Origin: Sphingomonas colocasiae
Lineage (GTDB): Bacteria; Pseudomonadota; Alphaproteobacteria; Sphingomonadales; Sphingomonadaceae
Assembly (NCBI RefSeq): GCF_019880585.1
Contig: NZ_JAINVV010000001.1
Location: 1-64,000 of the forward strand
Reading direction: 5' to 3'
Length of the DNA stretch: 64,000 nt
In this document: positions 43,753-55,695 of the stretch, one piece after another
How the letters are laid out: each line of letters opens with the position of its first letter
How positions within the stretch are numbered: position 1 is the stretch's first letter
Program-made: the position numbers and the translations under genes
The notes under the pieces: generated by a model
Databases searched by the model: none
What the model saw: the letters and a program-made list of their open reading frames with translations, nothing else
What the model was told of the DNA's origin: nothing

Positions 43753-44184
43753 ATGAAGCTGTTCACAATCGGCTATGAAGGCGCCACGCAGGATCAGTTC
43801 ATCGCTGTGCTCAAGGGGGCGGGCGTCGAACGCGTCATCGACGTGCGGGCGGTGCCGCTGTCGCGCAAGCCGGGTTTTTCGAAGAATGTGCTTGCCGCCG
43901 GATTGAAGGATGCCGGCATCGACTATGTCCACCTGAAGGCATTGGGCACGCCGCCCGATGGGCGTGATGCGGCGCGCAAGGGCAATCGCGCCGGGCTGGA
44001 ACGCGTCTATGCCGGGCAGTTGGAATTGCCCGAGGCGATGGTGCAGGCCGAACAGATGCGCGAACTGGCGAACGAGAAACCGAGCGCGCTGCTCTGTTTC
44101 GAGCGCGATCCTGGCATATGTCATCGCACGCTGCTGCATCGTGCGGTCACCGCCGATGCCGAAATCGTCGATCTTTTTGTCTGA
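43753..44184 (+). CDS. DUF488 family protein
   Basis: I chose ATG 43753 (143 residues), starting MKLFTIGYEGATQDQF, typical of the family. The conserved end CFERDPGICHRTLL contains the Cys and His that define DUF488. Residues DVRAVPLSRKPGFSK near 30-44 complete the pattern. Function is unknown. It starts a three-gene run with VOC and YhhN genes. Confidence 0.88.
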   Translation: MKLFTIGYEGATQDQFIAVLKGAGVERVIDVRAVPLSRKPGFSKNVLAAGLKDAGIDYVHLKALGTPPDGRDAARKGNRAGLERVYAGQLELPEAMVQAEQMRELANEKPSALLCFERDPGICHRTLLHRAVTADAEIVDLFV

Positions 44185-44194
44185 GGAGCCCGCA

Positions 44195-44584
44195 ATGATC
44201 GATCATATCGGCATCGCGATATCGGATCTGGCACGGTCTCGCGCCTTTTACGCACGGGCGTTGGCGCCGCTCGGCATCGTCGAGTTGATGGAAGTCGGCC
44301 CGGAACTGACCGAGTCCAGCGGGACCGCTATCGGCTATGGCGCGAACGGAAAACCCTTTTTCTGGATTGGCGACAATGAGCGCGTGGGGCAGGGGACGCA
44401 TGTCGCCTTCGCGGTCGAGGATCGCGCGATGGTCGACGCGTTTCATGCGGCCGCGCTCTCGGCCGGCGGCACCGATCATGGCGCGCCCGGGCTCAGGCCG
44501 CATTATCATCCCGATTATTATGCGGCGTTCGTGTTCGATCCTGACGGGATCAACGTGGAGGCGGTGTGCCACAAGCCGGGCTGA
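44195..44584 (+). CDS. VOC family protein (glyoxalase/dioxygenase fold)
   Basis: The 129-residue protein starts at ATG 44195 after GAGGAG. IDHIGIAISDLARSRAFY and HPDYYAAFVFDPDGINVEAV are the paired beta-alpha-beta-beta-beta modules, with His4 and the C-terminal Glu as possible metal ligands. The substrate cannot be told from sequence. It follows DUF488 by 10 bp and overlaps YhhN by 19 bp. Confidence 0.9.
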   Translation: MIDHIGIAISDLARSRAFYARALAPLGIVELMEVGPELTESSGTAIGYGANGKPFFWIGDNERVGQGTHVAFAVEDRAMVDAFHAAALSAGGTDHGAPGLRPHYHPDYYAAFVFDPDGINVEAVCHKPG

Positions 44585-45231
44585 GCAGGGCGGCGCGCAT
44601 CCTGGTCGCGCTCAGCATCGCCTTCGGCCTCAGCTATATTCCGGTGCTTGGCCTTTCCTGGTCGTCGGATATCGGCACGGTCTGGAAGGGCGCGGGCGTG
44701 GCTCTGCTCGCGGTCGCCGCGGCGGTCGAGGCGCGCGGGCGGGACGGCTGGCTGCTCGCGTCGATGCTGGCCCTGGGGGCGCTCGGCGACGTTCTGCTTG
44801 AAATCGCCGGCCTCACGGCGGGGGCTCTTGCATTCATGGCCGCGCATATCGTGGCGATCACGCTCTATCTCGCCAATCGCCGGCCCGCTTTGGCACCCAG
44901 CCAGCTTATCCTAGCGCTGGCCGTGGTTCCGCTTGGAACCTTCATCGCCTGGTCCTTGCCCGCCGATCGGGCACAGGCAGGCGGAGTCGGGCTTTACGCG
45001 CTGTTCGTCGCTGCGATGGCGGGTGCTGCCTGGGCAAGCCGCTTTCCGCGGCTGCGCACCGGCATCGGCGCGATGATGTTCCTGGTGTCCGACCTGCTGA
45101 TCTTCGCGCGCATGGGCGCGTTCGAAGGGGCTATCTGGATCGGCACCGCGATCTGGCTGCTCTATTATCTCGGCCAGCTCCTCATCTTCCTGGGCGTGGC
45201 CCGGTCGCTGACGGCGTCCATCGGCGGCTGA
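44566..45231 (+). CDS. YhhN family (lysoplasmalogenase-like) membrane protein
   Basis: The 221-residue protein starts at GTG 44566 inside the VOC gene. It has about seven to eight membrane segments. YhhN/TMEM86 proteins hydrolyse the vinyl-ether bond of lysoplasmalogens in animals. The conserved acidic sites appear in MLALGALGDVLLE and FLVSDLLIFARM. The bacterial substrate is unclear. Confidence 0.85.
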   Translation: MPQAGLSRAARILVALSIAFGLSYIPVLGLSWSSDIGTVWKGAGVALLAVAAAVEARGRDGWLLASMLALGALGDVLLEIAGLTAGALAFMAAHIVAITLYLANRRPALAPSQLILALAVVPLGTFIAWSLPADRAQAGGVGLYALFVAAMAGAAWASRFPRLRTGIGAMMFLVSDLLIFARMGAFEGAIWIGTAIWLLYYLGQLLIFLGVARSLTASIGG

Positions 45232-45353
45232 GCCGCCAAATCGAGAGTTTTCGTTGTTTCCATTGCCCGACCCTGGCGGTCGGACGGCCTTGGCGTGGCC
45301 CGTTCGCCGAGGTCGCTTGACGCGCGGTCAATCACAATTCTAAAGCGCTATCG

Positions 45354-45374
45354 AGAATCACTATCAATATCATT
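45354..45374 (+). promoter_or_regulatory. Fur-type iron box before the TonB receptor gene
   Basis: GAGAATCACTATCAATATCAT lies 14 bp upstream of the ATG at 45388 in an otherwise AT-richer patch. It resembles the Fur consensus built of GATAAT hexamers. Position before a TonB receptor supports iron-dependent repression. No Shine-Dalgarno stands out except CGGGGATC. Confidence 0.65.
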
Positions 45375-45387
45375 TCGGGGATCTTCG

Positions 45388-47585
45388 ATGCGCCATTCTT
45401 CCTTGTCGGCCGTGATTGCGTGCGCGCTCGCCGCACCTGCCTGGGCGGAAGCTCCGGCGGATGACGATGCGGCGCGCGCGCCGGCGATCACGGTGATCGC
45501 GACGCGCGCGCCCGAAAAGGTCGAGGACGTGCCCGCTACGGTCACCGTGAAGACCGACGAGCAGATCGCCGACGAAATGGCGTCGGACATCAAGGATCTT
45601 GTCCGTTTCGAACCCGGCGTCAGCGTTCGCCAGTCGCCCAGCCGTTTCGGCGCGGCGCTTGGCGTCACCGGGCGTGACGGCGCATCGAGCTTCAATATCC
45701 GCGGGCTCGACGGCAATCGCGTGCTGATCCAGGTCGATGGTGTGCGCGTGCCCGACGGTTTCGAATTCGGCGCGCAGGCTGCCGGGCGTGGCGGCTATGT
45801 CGATCTGGGGCTGGTCAAGTCGGTCGAGATCCTGCGTGGACCCGCCTCGGCGCTTTACGGCAGCGACGGTCTTGCCGGCGCGGTCAGCTTCACCACCAGT
45901 GATCCCGCCGATCTGATCGGGGAAGGGCGGAGTTTCGGCGGCCGGGTACGGGCATCCTATGACAGCGCGGACGAGGAGTTCAGCGAAACCGCGATCCTTG
46001 CCGGACGCAGCGGCCGCTGGTCGGCGATGCTCGCCTATACGCGCCGTGACGGCCATGAACTCGACAATATGGGGACCAATCGCTCGCCCGATTCACGGCG
46101 GACCGCGCCCAATCCGCAGGACACGACATCGGACGCGCTGCTGGGCAAGATCGTCTACGAAACCGGCCCGAACAGCCGCATCCGGCTGACCGGCGAATAT
46201 CAGAAATCGGCGGTCGACACGAATGTGCTGAGCGGAGTTGCGCCGACGCCGACGCCGCCCGCGACGCTCGCGGCCACGGCGGTGATCGGCCTTCAGGCGC
46301 ATGACACGGTCTCACGCAATCGCGCCGCGATCGACTGGCGCTATGATGGCGACGGCGCGATCGATTTCGCGCAGGTCACCGCCTATTGGCAGGATGGCGA
46401 GAACCGCCAGTTCATCGCCGAGGATCGCAATACGGCGGCGGACCGCACGAGGCTCAACATCTTCGAGAATCGTGTCATCGGCGCAGCCGCCGATTTCCGC
46501 AGCGGCTTCGATACCGGCGCGATCTCTCACGAGCTGGCATGGGGCGCCGACGCTTCGGTCACGCGGCAGAAGGGTTTGCGGAGCGGTACGGTGCCGACCG
46601 CGCCCGAAACCTTCCCGACCCGCGCATTCCCGGTCACCGATTTCACGCTGGCGGGCGCTTATCTGTCGATCGGATCGAGATCGCCGATGGCCGATTCACC
46701 CTCTATCCCGCGATCCGCTTCGACTATTATGATCTGAGCCCCAAGGACGATCCGCTGCTGCCGACCTTCGCGGCCGCCAAGCAGAACGGATCGCGCCTGT
46801 CTCCCAAGATCGGCGCGGTCGCGAAACTCGGGGGCGGGGCCAGCCTGTTCGCGAACTATGCCCATGGCTTCAAGGCGCCGGCGCCGAGCCAGGTCAACCA
46901 GTTCTTCGAAAACCTGACCTCGCCCTTCGGTGCCTATCGCACCATTCCCAATCCGGATCTCAAGCCGGAGACGAGCAAATCGATCGAGGGCGGCGTGCGT
47001 TTCGCCAGCGATCATGTGCTGGCGGGGATCACCGGCTTCAGCGGCCGGTTCCGCAATTTCATCAGCCAGGAAACGGTGAGCCCGGTCGGCGCCAATCCGA
47101 CCATCTATCAATATGTCAATCTGGCCCGCGTGAAGATCGAGGGGATCGAAGGCAAGCTGGAAGTGCATGGCGACAGCGGCCTGTTCGGCCAACTCGCCAT
47201 TTCCTATGCCAAGGGCGACAGTTTTCGCGGGGCCGTGCGCGCGCCACTCCAGAGCATCGATCCGCTCAAGCTGGTGGCGGGCATCGGCTGGCGCGATCCG
47301 GGCAACCGCTTCGGCGGCCAGTTCATAATGACGCATTCGGCGCGCAAGGAGGAAAGCCGCGCCGCGGCGGGCAATTACCGGCCCGGGGATTTCACGATCC
47401 TGGACGCCACCGCCTTTGTCCGCGTCGCCGAAGCGTTCACGCTGCGTGCGGGCATCTTCAACATCCTTGACGAGAAATATGCGTGGTGGAGCGATGTTCG
47501 CGGATTGGCGGCGAGCAGCACCGTGACCGACGCCTATACCCAGCCGGGCCGCAATATCAGCGTCTCGCTGACCGCGCGCTTCTGA
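45388..47585 (+). pseudogene. TonB-dependent haem/siderophore receptor, frameshifted
   Basis: Two frames together encode about 730 residues of an outer-membrane receptor. Frame one (45388-46737) has a signal peptide, the plug (FNIRGLDGNRVLIQVDGVRV) and part of the barrel. After about 46665 homology continues in another frame (DRIEIADGRFTLYPAIRFDYY to the final LTARF, 47585). The change fits loss of one base near 46665-46672. The C-terminal Phe and beta-barrel strands are intact. A sequencing error, true pseudogene or recoding are all possible. Downstream DUF6607 and the Fur box suggest haem uptake. Confidence 0.8.
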
Positions 47586-47616
47586 CCGCGCTTCGACCGA
47601 AACGAGAGGGACAATC

Positions 47617-48594
47617 ATGAAACAGTCGATCGCGCGTCTCGCGCTTGCGGGCATGGCGGCGCTTCACATCATCGCGTTCGCGCCGGCGGCACCGGCGCAG
47701 GGCGCGGCGCAGACCGCCGTGCAGAGCGGTTTCGAGGCGGATCGCAAGGCCATTCTCGGCATGGCGGGCACGTTCCACGTCAACTTCGATTTCCGCGAAA
47801 CCGTGCCGTGGAGCGCCGATTACAAGCCGATCGATCCGAAAACATCGGGCGGGTTCGAAGTTGTCCGCGTGGTCGAGGATACCGGCCGGATCATCCGCCT
47901 CCAGCATATCCTGGTGGTGAGCCATGAGGGCGAGGTCTTCCTCGTCAAGCACTGGCGGCAGGACTGGAGCTATGAGCCCGCGACCTTGCTCGAATATCAG
48001 GGCGCGGGTCACTGGAAACTGAAGCCGGTGCCGGAGGCCGAACGCAAGGGCGCATGGTCGCAGACGGTGTGGCAGACCGACGATTCTCCGCGTTATGGTG
48101 GGGTGGGGCGCTGGCAGCACGATCTGGGCGCGCCGCGCTGGACCAGCGCGGAGACCTGGCGTCCGCTCGCGCGCCGCGATGCCGTGCGCAAGCCGGTCTA
48201 TGATCGCTATCTCGGCGTCAATCGCCATGCGCTGACGCCCGATGGCTGGGTGCATACCCAGGACAATATGAAGCTCGCCTCGCGCGGCGGATCGCTGTCC
48301 GCCGTGGTGCAGGAGACCGTGATCAACAGCTACGATACCGACACCGGCTTCCAGGTCGCCAAGGCCGATGAATATTGGGAGAAGACCAAGGCCTATTGGG
48401 CGGCGGTGCGCGCCGCCTGGGATGCCGCGATCGTGGCGCATGACGGCGTGACCGTGCAGGAGGAGCCGGAGAACGGATCGGTCACCGGTCCGAAACTGAT
48501 GAAACTGGCCGATGAGGTCGCCAAGGGTGGCAAGACCGCCGCCGCCGCCATCGCAGAGGCGAAGGCCGTCATCGCTGCGGCGACGGGGGCCTGA
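47617..48594 (+). CDS. DUF6607 secreted protein
   Basis: The 325-residue protein has a Sec signal peptide (about 1-29). Its mature part is rich in Trp, Tyr and His, with NFDFRETVPWSADYKP near 57-72 and HILVVSHEGEVFLVKHWRQD near 98-117. I recall such DUF6607 proteins next to TonB receptors. It follows the receptor by 31 bp, so it belongs to the same Fur-controlled unit. Haem or metal binding is inference. Confidence 0.75.
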   Translation: MKQSIARLALAGMAALHIIAFAPAAPAQGAAQTAVQSGFEADRKAILGMAGTFHVNFDFRETVPWSADYKPIDPKTSGGFEVVRVVEDTGRIIRLQHILVVSHEGEVFLVKHWRQDWSYEPATLLEYQGAGHWKLKPVPEAERKGAWSQTVWQTDDSPRYGGVGRWQHDLGAPRWTSAETWRPLARRDAVRKPVYDRYLGVNRHALTPDGWVHTQDNMKLASRGGSLSAVVQETVINSYDTDTGFQVAKADEYWEKTKAYWAAVRAAWDAAIVAHDGVTVQEEPENGSVTGPKLMKLADEVAKGGKTAAAAIAEAKAVIAAATGA

Positions 48595-48683
48595 AGCATC
48601 CACGGCCTGTAAGGCTCAAACGGCGCTGGCTTATGCCTGCCCCCTCTTGCCAGCAGGGGGCGGCAGCGGATATCCGCACCGGC

Positions 48684-48741
48684 ATGAAGACCGCGCCGTG
48701 TAGCATCTGCATGGGGTTCCCGCGCGACTGACGCGAGGAAC
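48684..48741 (+). promoter_or_regulatory. possible leader peptide and attenuator of catB
   Basis: ATG 48684 opens a 15-codon ORF (MKTAPCSICMGFPRD) ending at TGA 48729-48731. That stop sits in the 7-nt loop of a hairpin (GTTCCCGCG 48716-48724 with CGCG-A-GGAAC 48732-48741, one bulged A). A second GC hairpin (48795-48825) precedes catB. Leader-ORF attenuation is known for cat genes; here it is inferred. Confidence 0.3.
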
Positions 48742-48844
48742 ATCGGGCTGAACGGGCGGGCGCCTTGTTCGGCCACGCATTGTCTTTGTCTCGACGGCTC
48801 CGGCGCCTCCGTGCGGGCGGAGCCGCCATGCAGCGAGCATCTTC

Positions 48845-49477
48845 ATGACCAATTATTTCGAAAGTCCGTTCAAGGGCATCCCGCTTCGGCGTCAGGTGAC
48901 TCATCCCAACATCATTGTCGGCCGTTACAGTTATTATTCGGGCTATTATCACGGGCACGGTTTCGACGATTGCGCCCGCTACCTGCTGCCCGACGCGAAT
49001 GCCGACAGGCTGATCATCGGCAGTTTCTGTTCGATCGGTTCGGGCGCCGCCTTCATCATGGCCGGCAATCAGGGGCACCGGCACGACTGGATCAGCAGCT
49101 TTCCGTTCCATTTCTACCCCGATGCACCCGAGTTCGCGGGCGCGGAGAACGGCTATCTGCCGGCGGGTGACACGGTGATCGGGCATGATGTCTGGGTCGG
49201 GTCCGAAGCGGTGATCCTGCCCGGCATCCATGTCGGCGACGGCGCGATCATCGGGACACGGGCGCTGGTGACGCGCGACGTCGAACCCTATGCGATTGTC
49301 GGCGGCAATCCCGCCAGGCCGATCCGCAAGCGGTTCAGCGACGCATGCATTGCCATGCTGCTGGAGATGGAGTGGTGGCATTGGTCCGAAGCGGCACTCA
49401 GCGCGGCGATGCCATTGCTGACAAGCGGTGATATCGCGGCTCTGCACGGCCATTGGCGCCGATCGATCCGCCGCTGA
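48845..49477 (+). CDS. catB: type B chloramphenicol/xenobiotic O-acetyltransferase
   Basis: CatB (XAT) acetylates chloramphenicol or similar hydroxyls with acetyl-CoA. The 210-residue protein is a left-handed beta-helix. [19 protein letters not shown] opens it, and the [14 protein letters not shown] segment near 75-88 carries the catalytic histidine. [20 protein letters not shown] and [13 protein letters not shown] complete the hexapeptide part. ATG 48845 lacks a clear ribosome site. No mobile element flanks it, so it is likely chromosomal. The substrate may not be chloramphenicol. Confidence 0.88.
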   Translation: MTNYFESPFKGIPLRRQVTHPNIIVGRYSYYSGYYHGHGFDDCARYLLPDANADRLIIGSFCSIGSGAAFIMAGNQGHRHDWISSFPFHFYPDAPEFAGAENGYLPAGDTVIGHDVWVGSEAVILPGIHVGDGAIIGTRALVTRDVEPYAIVGGNPARPIRKRFSDACIAMLLEMEWWHWSEAALSAAMPLLTSGDIAALHGHWRRSIRR

Positions 49478-49490
49478 CGTCGGTCAATCG

Positions 49491-49514
49491 GGGGAGCGGC
49501 TCCGTCCGCTCCCC
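49491..49514 (+). terminator. stem-loop after catB
   Basis: GGGGAGCGG (49491-49499) pairs with CCGCTCCCC (49506-49514) around CTCCGT, 9 bp, 14 bp after the catB stop. No U-tract follows. Confidence 0.6.
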
Positions 49515-49557
49515 ATCCTGCATTGTCGTTTCGCAGGGTCGCCGATAAATCCGGCAT

Positions 49558-49722
49558 ATGATCGGCGATGTTCTTGCGGATATTCTGTCGTTGTTTGGCG
49601 GGGGAGATCTGGTGCCCTCACGCAAGCGGCGAAGTCCGCCTCCATCCGCCGAACCACCCTGCAGAACCAGGCGGGAAGCGCGCCGGGCCAGACGTCAGGC
49701 AAAGGAAGACCGCAATCGATAA
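49558..49722 (+). CDS. small hypothetical protein, 54 residues
   Basis: ATG 49558 starts a frame ending at TAA 49720-49722. The first 19 residues are amphipathic and hydrophobic (MIGDVLADILSLFGGGDLV). The rest is Arg/Pro-rich and strongly basic (RREARRARRQAKEDRNR). This helix-plus-basic-tail layout is common for small membrane-associated proteins. It converges on the cupin gene 7 bp away. No homology is claimed. Confidence 0.4.
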   Translation: MIGDVLADILSLFGGGDLVPSRKRRSPPPSAEPPCRTRREARRARRQAKEDRNR

Positions 49723-49728
49723 AGCGGC

Positions 49729-50592
49729 TCAGGCGCCTTTGATCGTCCGCACCGCCTTGGCATAGGCGCGGTGCGCGATCGCCTTTGTGCGGTTGCGCTG
49801 AGGGAAGCGGCCGGGGGCGCTGGGATCGAGGCCCAGCTTGCGCAGGTAATGATTGGCGAGGCGCGCGTCCGCCTCTTCCAGGCTCCAGTCCGATCGCCAG
49901 GTGACCGACAGGGATATCGACACCTCCGGCCCGTTCTGCACCCAGTGCGGCGCCTTGACCGGCACATGGATCGCCTTGCCAGGCGTCAGCGTAAAGGCTT
50001 GCCCCTTGGCCCCGAACGCCTCCTGCCAGGGCAGGTTGCGATGATGCTCGCCGCGATGAAAGGCTTCATGTGCATAGTGGCTGGCGAGTTCCGCGTCATC
50101 GGCGGGGAAGACTGTCATCGTCTTGCTGCCGCGGATCTGGAGCAGGATGTTGTGCTCTGGATCGAAATGGAAGGGCGTGACCGCATTGGGGGACGAGACG
50201 AAGATGAAGGCCTCGAGCTTGTCCATCGGCCCGGTGACGGGATCGATCACCGGCACGATCTCCGCCAGCGCGCCGTTCAGCAGCGCGGCATAGCCCGGAT
50301 CCTGCTCGACATTCTTGAGCACCATCCATGATCCATTCTCCTCGATCGACCGGATCGTCTCCTCGATGCCCAGGCCGTTGCCCGGCGTGGCGGCGGGATC
50401 GACGCCGATCGGCAGCGTGCCGCTGTTATATTCGACGCTCTTCGCGGGCAGGCGCGCGCCGAGTTCGGCGAGCGATTCCAGGGTCAGCAGCGGATGGGCG
50501 AGCAACCGGTGCGGCAGAGGCGCGGGTGTTTCGGGATAGGCGGCGGCAAGCGCGTCGCGCGATGCGTCGTCGAAAGCGAGGATATCGGTCAT
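49729..50592 (-). CDS. cupin-like (JmjC-type) protein with HxD...H
   Basis: The 287-residue protein starts at ATG 50592, overlapping the acyltransferase stop (ATGA). A cupin_8/JmjC-like barrel includes PFHFDPEHNILLQIRGSKTM, with His142 and Asp144, and APHWVQNG with His216. These fit the Fe(II)-binding facial triad of 2-oxoglutarate oxygenases. The N-terminal 80 residues are less conserved. Co-translation with the acyltransferase gene suggests one pathway. The substrate is unknown. Confidence 0.78.
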   Translation of the reverse strand: MTDILAFDDASRDALAAAYPETPAPLPHRLLAHPLLTLESLAELGARLPAKSVEYNSGTLPIGVDPAATPGNGLGIEETIRSIEENGSWMVLKNVEQDPGYAALLNGALAEIVPVIDPVTGPMDKLEAFIFVSSPNAVTPFHFDPEHNILLQIRGSKTMTVFPADDAELASHYAHEAFHRGEHHRNLPWQEAFGAKGQAFTLTPGKAIHVPVKAPHWVQNGPEVSISLSVTWRSDWSLEEADARLANHYLRKLGLDPSAPGRFPQRNRTKAIAHRAYAKAVRTIKGA

Positions 50593-51770
50593 GTCGCGCC
50601 TTTCCGGTCGGCAAGCAGGGTACGAAGCGTCGCCGACGCGTTTTCGGCGGCGCGGCAGAGTTTGAATTCTACGCGGCGGGCCATGCCCGACAGCGGCAGG
50701 GTGATACGGACGATCGATCGCCGTTCGGTCCAGAGCCGGTCGATCATCGGATGGCCTTCGGCGGCGCAACTGTCCATCCAGCCGATCGTATCGGAGCCCA
50801 GCACCCGCGCGATATTGTCGAGCTCGATCAGCACGCCAGGGGAGAAGCGCGAAAATTCCTCGTCATAGGCGATCTTGTAGGAGAAGCTGCCCGGCGTTGC
50901 CTGGAAATTGACGAGCATGGCGATTGCCCGCCCGTCCAGGTCCAGCCGCAGCATGTCGAGCGCGCGCGCGTCGGCTGCGCCCCGGATCACCGCCTCGAAA
51001 AAGCCGCGCGTGGCATCGGCATTGGCCAGCGCCTCGCCATCGCTGCCTTTCCAGCCAGCACTTTCCAGCCGCAGGAATTCGGCGGCCCAGGCGGCGGGAT
51101 TGTCCGACGTGCCGCATATCCGCGTCTCGACCTTGCCGAGCTCGCCCAGGCGGTTGGCGAGCCGACGGAACTCCTTGCGTTTCTTGCCGCGGATCGCGTG
51201 CTCGATATAGGCATCGGCGTCGAGATCGCTTTCGAGCAGCGCGCGCGAGCGATGATGGACGGTGTCGCAGGGGCGCCCGCGCGCCTGCGCGGCGGCGACA
51301 AAACCACGATGCACGGGGCCATGCTCGGCGATATGGGTGATGTGGACGAAGCCGCGCGCCCAGTCATGGCCATCGAACAGGCCGATCAGCGCCGCCGCGG
51401 CCTCGGTCTCGTGCCCGGCGCGCAGCAGCGGCGTCCCCAGGAAGCTCTGGCCGTGTACCCAGTTTTCGACATGGGGCGCGGGCATCCGGCCGTAGCGTGG
51501 GGCGATGACGACGGGCATCAGCGCGATCATCATCCGGCCCGTGGTGACGACGGCGATGCGAATGTCCGCGCCATCGGAAAGATGGGCCAGGCTTGGCAAC
51601 AGGAACCAGGGTTCCAGGAAGCTGTTGGGTTCGGCGGCATGGCGCACCAGATCACGCCAGCTTGTCACCAGCGCAGGGTCGAGCGCGTCGGGCGCAAGCA
51701 ACATCGCCGCCGGCGCCGGGCCGGCGGGCGCTCCCCGTGTCATGGCGGGGATTCCGGGCTCTACGCCCAT
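50589..51770 (-). CDS. GNAT-fold acyltransferase (CelD/BioF2-like)
   Basis: The 393-residue protein begins at ATG 51770; ATG at codon 10 or 23 is possible. The first third has WRDLVRHAAEPNSFLEPWF, and the C-terminal GNAT-like half has RLDLDGRAIAMLVNFQATPG and SYKIAYDEEFSRFSPGVLIE. These are marks of the BioF2-like domain of CelD and FemABX relatives that transfer acyl or aminoacyl groups. It overlaps the cupin gene by 4 bp. The target may be a cell-envelope or peptide product. Confidence 0.8.
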   Translation of the reverse strand: MGVEPGIPAMTRGAPAGPAPAAMLLAPDALDPALVTSWRDLVRHAAEPNSFLEPWFLLPSLAHLSDGADIRIAVVTTGRMMIALMPVVIAPRYGRMPAPHVENWVHGQSFLGTPLLRAGHETEAAAALIGLFDGHDWARGFVHITHIAEHGPVHRGFVAAAQARGRPCDTVHHRSRALLESDLDADAYIEHAIRGKKRKEFRRLANRLGELGKVETRICGTSDNPAAWAAEFLRLESAGWKGSDGEALANADATRGFFEAVIRGAADARALDMLRLDLDGRAIAMLVNFQATPGSFSYKIAYDEEFSRFSPGVLIELDNIARVLGSDTIGWMDSCAAEGHPMIDRLWTERRSIVRITLPLSGMARRVEFKLCRAAENASATLRTLLADRKGAT

Positions 51771-51869
51771 GCGGATTGCCGGCAGCGCACCATGTGCCGG
51801 CCTTAGCCGGTGACGCTTAATTTTCCGGAAAGACGATGGGTTAACGCGGCCTCGGTGGCCGCCTGCCGG

Positions 51870-54650
<2,781 letters not shown>

Positions 54651-54684
54651 GTCCTAGCCCATGGGCAAGGGCAGCGCCACCCCT

Positions 54685-54714
54685 CGCGCGCGTACGCACG
54701 TACGCGCGCGCACG
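54685..54714. promoter_or_regulatory. 30-bp alternating Py-Pu tract (Z-DNA prone) before gyrA
   Basis: From 54685 every step alternates pyrimidine and purine for 30 bases: CGCGCGCGTACG, CACGTACG, CGCGCGCACG. The part 54687-54712 is nearly palindromic. The tract lies between the yaaA stop and gyrA start. Alternating CG runs adopt the Z form under negative supercoiling, the property gyrase controls. A regulatory role is inference. Confidence 0.5.
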
Positions 54715-54731
54715 AAAGTTTCGATGCGATC

Positions 54732-55487
54732 TCAGCGGCGGATGAAGCGCCAGAGCGTCTCGTCGCTGCCTTCGGGTTCGAAGCGATAGCCGTCGGTGTC
54801 GAACCCCTTCAGCGCTTCGACGTCGCGATGATGATGTTCGCAGATGAAGCGCGCCATCGTGCCGCGCGCGCGCTTGGCGGCGAAGCTGTTGAAGCGCAGC
54901 CCGGCCGGGCCTTCCTCGCGGAAATCGATGGTGATCACGCGGATGGCGGGATCGAGCCGGCCTTCCACCGCGCCCCAATATTCGCGGCTGGCCAGGTTGA
55001 CGATCGTGTCCGATCCTTCCGCCTTCAGGTCCGCCGCCGCGAGATCGGCGATGCGCTGACCCCAGAAACCGTAGAGGTCGCCGCTTGCGGGCGCCCAGCG
55101 CGTGCCCATTTCAAGGCGGTAGGGGCGGATCGCGTCGAGCGGACGGAGCAGGCCGTAGAGGCCCGAGAGGATGCGGACATGATCCTGCGCGAAGCGGATT
55201 GCGCCTTCATCCAGCGTCCGCGCCTCGAATCCGACATAGACGTCACCGGCAAAGGCGTAGATGGCGGGCCGCGTCGGCAGGTTGGCGAAATTCGCGTAGC
55301 GCTCCGCGTTGAGCACCGCGAGATTCTCGGAAATGTCCATGATCGCCATCAGCCGCTGGGCGGACAGCGTGGCGGCGGCGTCGGCGAGAATCGCCGATTC
55401 GGATTCGAAGCGCGGGCTCGTCGCGGCAAAGGCCGGGATTTCAGAGCCATAGTCGAGCGATTTCGCGGGAGAGAGGAAAGCCAACAT
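54732..55487 (-). CDS. yaaA: peroxide stress protein YaaA
   Basis: YaaA (DUF328) limits free iron damage under peroxide stress in E. coli. The 251-residue protein opens MLAFLSPAKSLDYGSEIPAF, the family hallmark. It has AIYAFAGDVYVGFEARTLD near 75-93, ILSGLYGLLRPLDAIRPYRLE near 107-125, and a C-terminal conserved RARGTMARFI. It is upstream of gyrA on the same strand with an 81-bp gap. Length is normal. Confidence 0.94.
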   Translation of the reverse strand: MLAFLSPAKSLDYGSEIPAFAATSPRFESESAILADAAATLSAQRLMAIMDISENLAVLNAERYANFANLPTRPAIYAFAGDVYVGFEARTLDEGAIRFAQDHVRILSGLYGLLRPLDAIRPYRLEMGTRWAPASGDLYGFWGQRIADLAAADLKAEGSDTIVNLASREYWGAVEGRLDPAIRVITIDFREEGPAGLRFNSFAAKRARGTMARFICEHHHRDVEALKGFDTDGYRFEPEGSDETLWRFIRR

Positions 55488-55695
55488 TGCGCGCCGCCTA
55501 GACCATCGGGCTTGGCCGCGTCAAAGTGATAGCGCGCAACCGCGTTCAACCGCGATTAAGCGCCGGAACCGCAAGAGGAATGAGCCGTTGCACGGTCGGT
55601 CGTTGCAAGGCTTGTGCCGCAAGGCCGGCAGGATTAGGCAGCGTGGCGAACGCGCGGTGACGGCGCGGCCATGATTCAGATTGGAGAAACGATCA

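Noticed and set aside
46655-46680. Programmed frameshift in the TonB receptor gene
   Set aside because: No slippery heptamer or downstream pseudoknot is evident; simple base loss is more likely.
48600-48844. Cobalamin-type riboswitch in the gap before catB
   Set aside because: I looked for the B12-box pattern on both strands and did not see it; only hairpins and a short ORF are supported.
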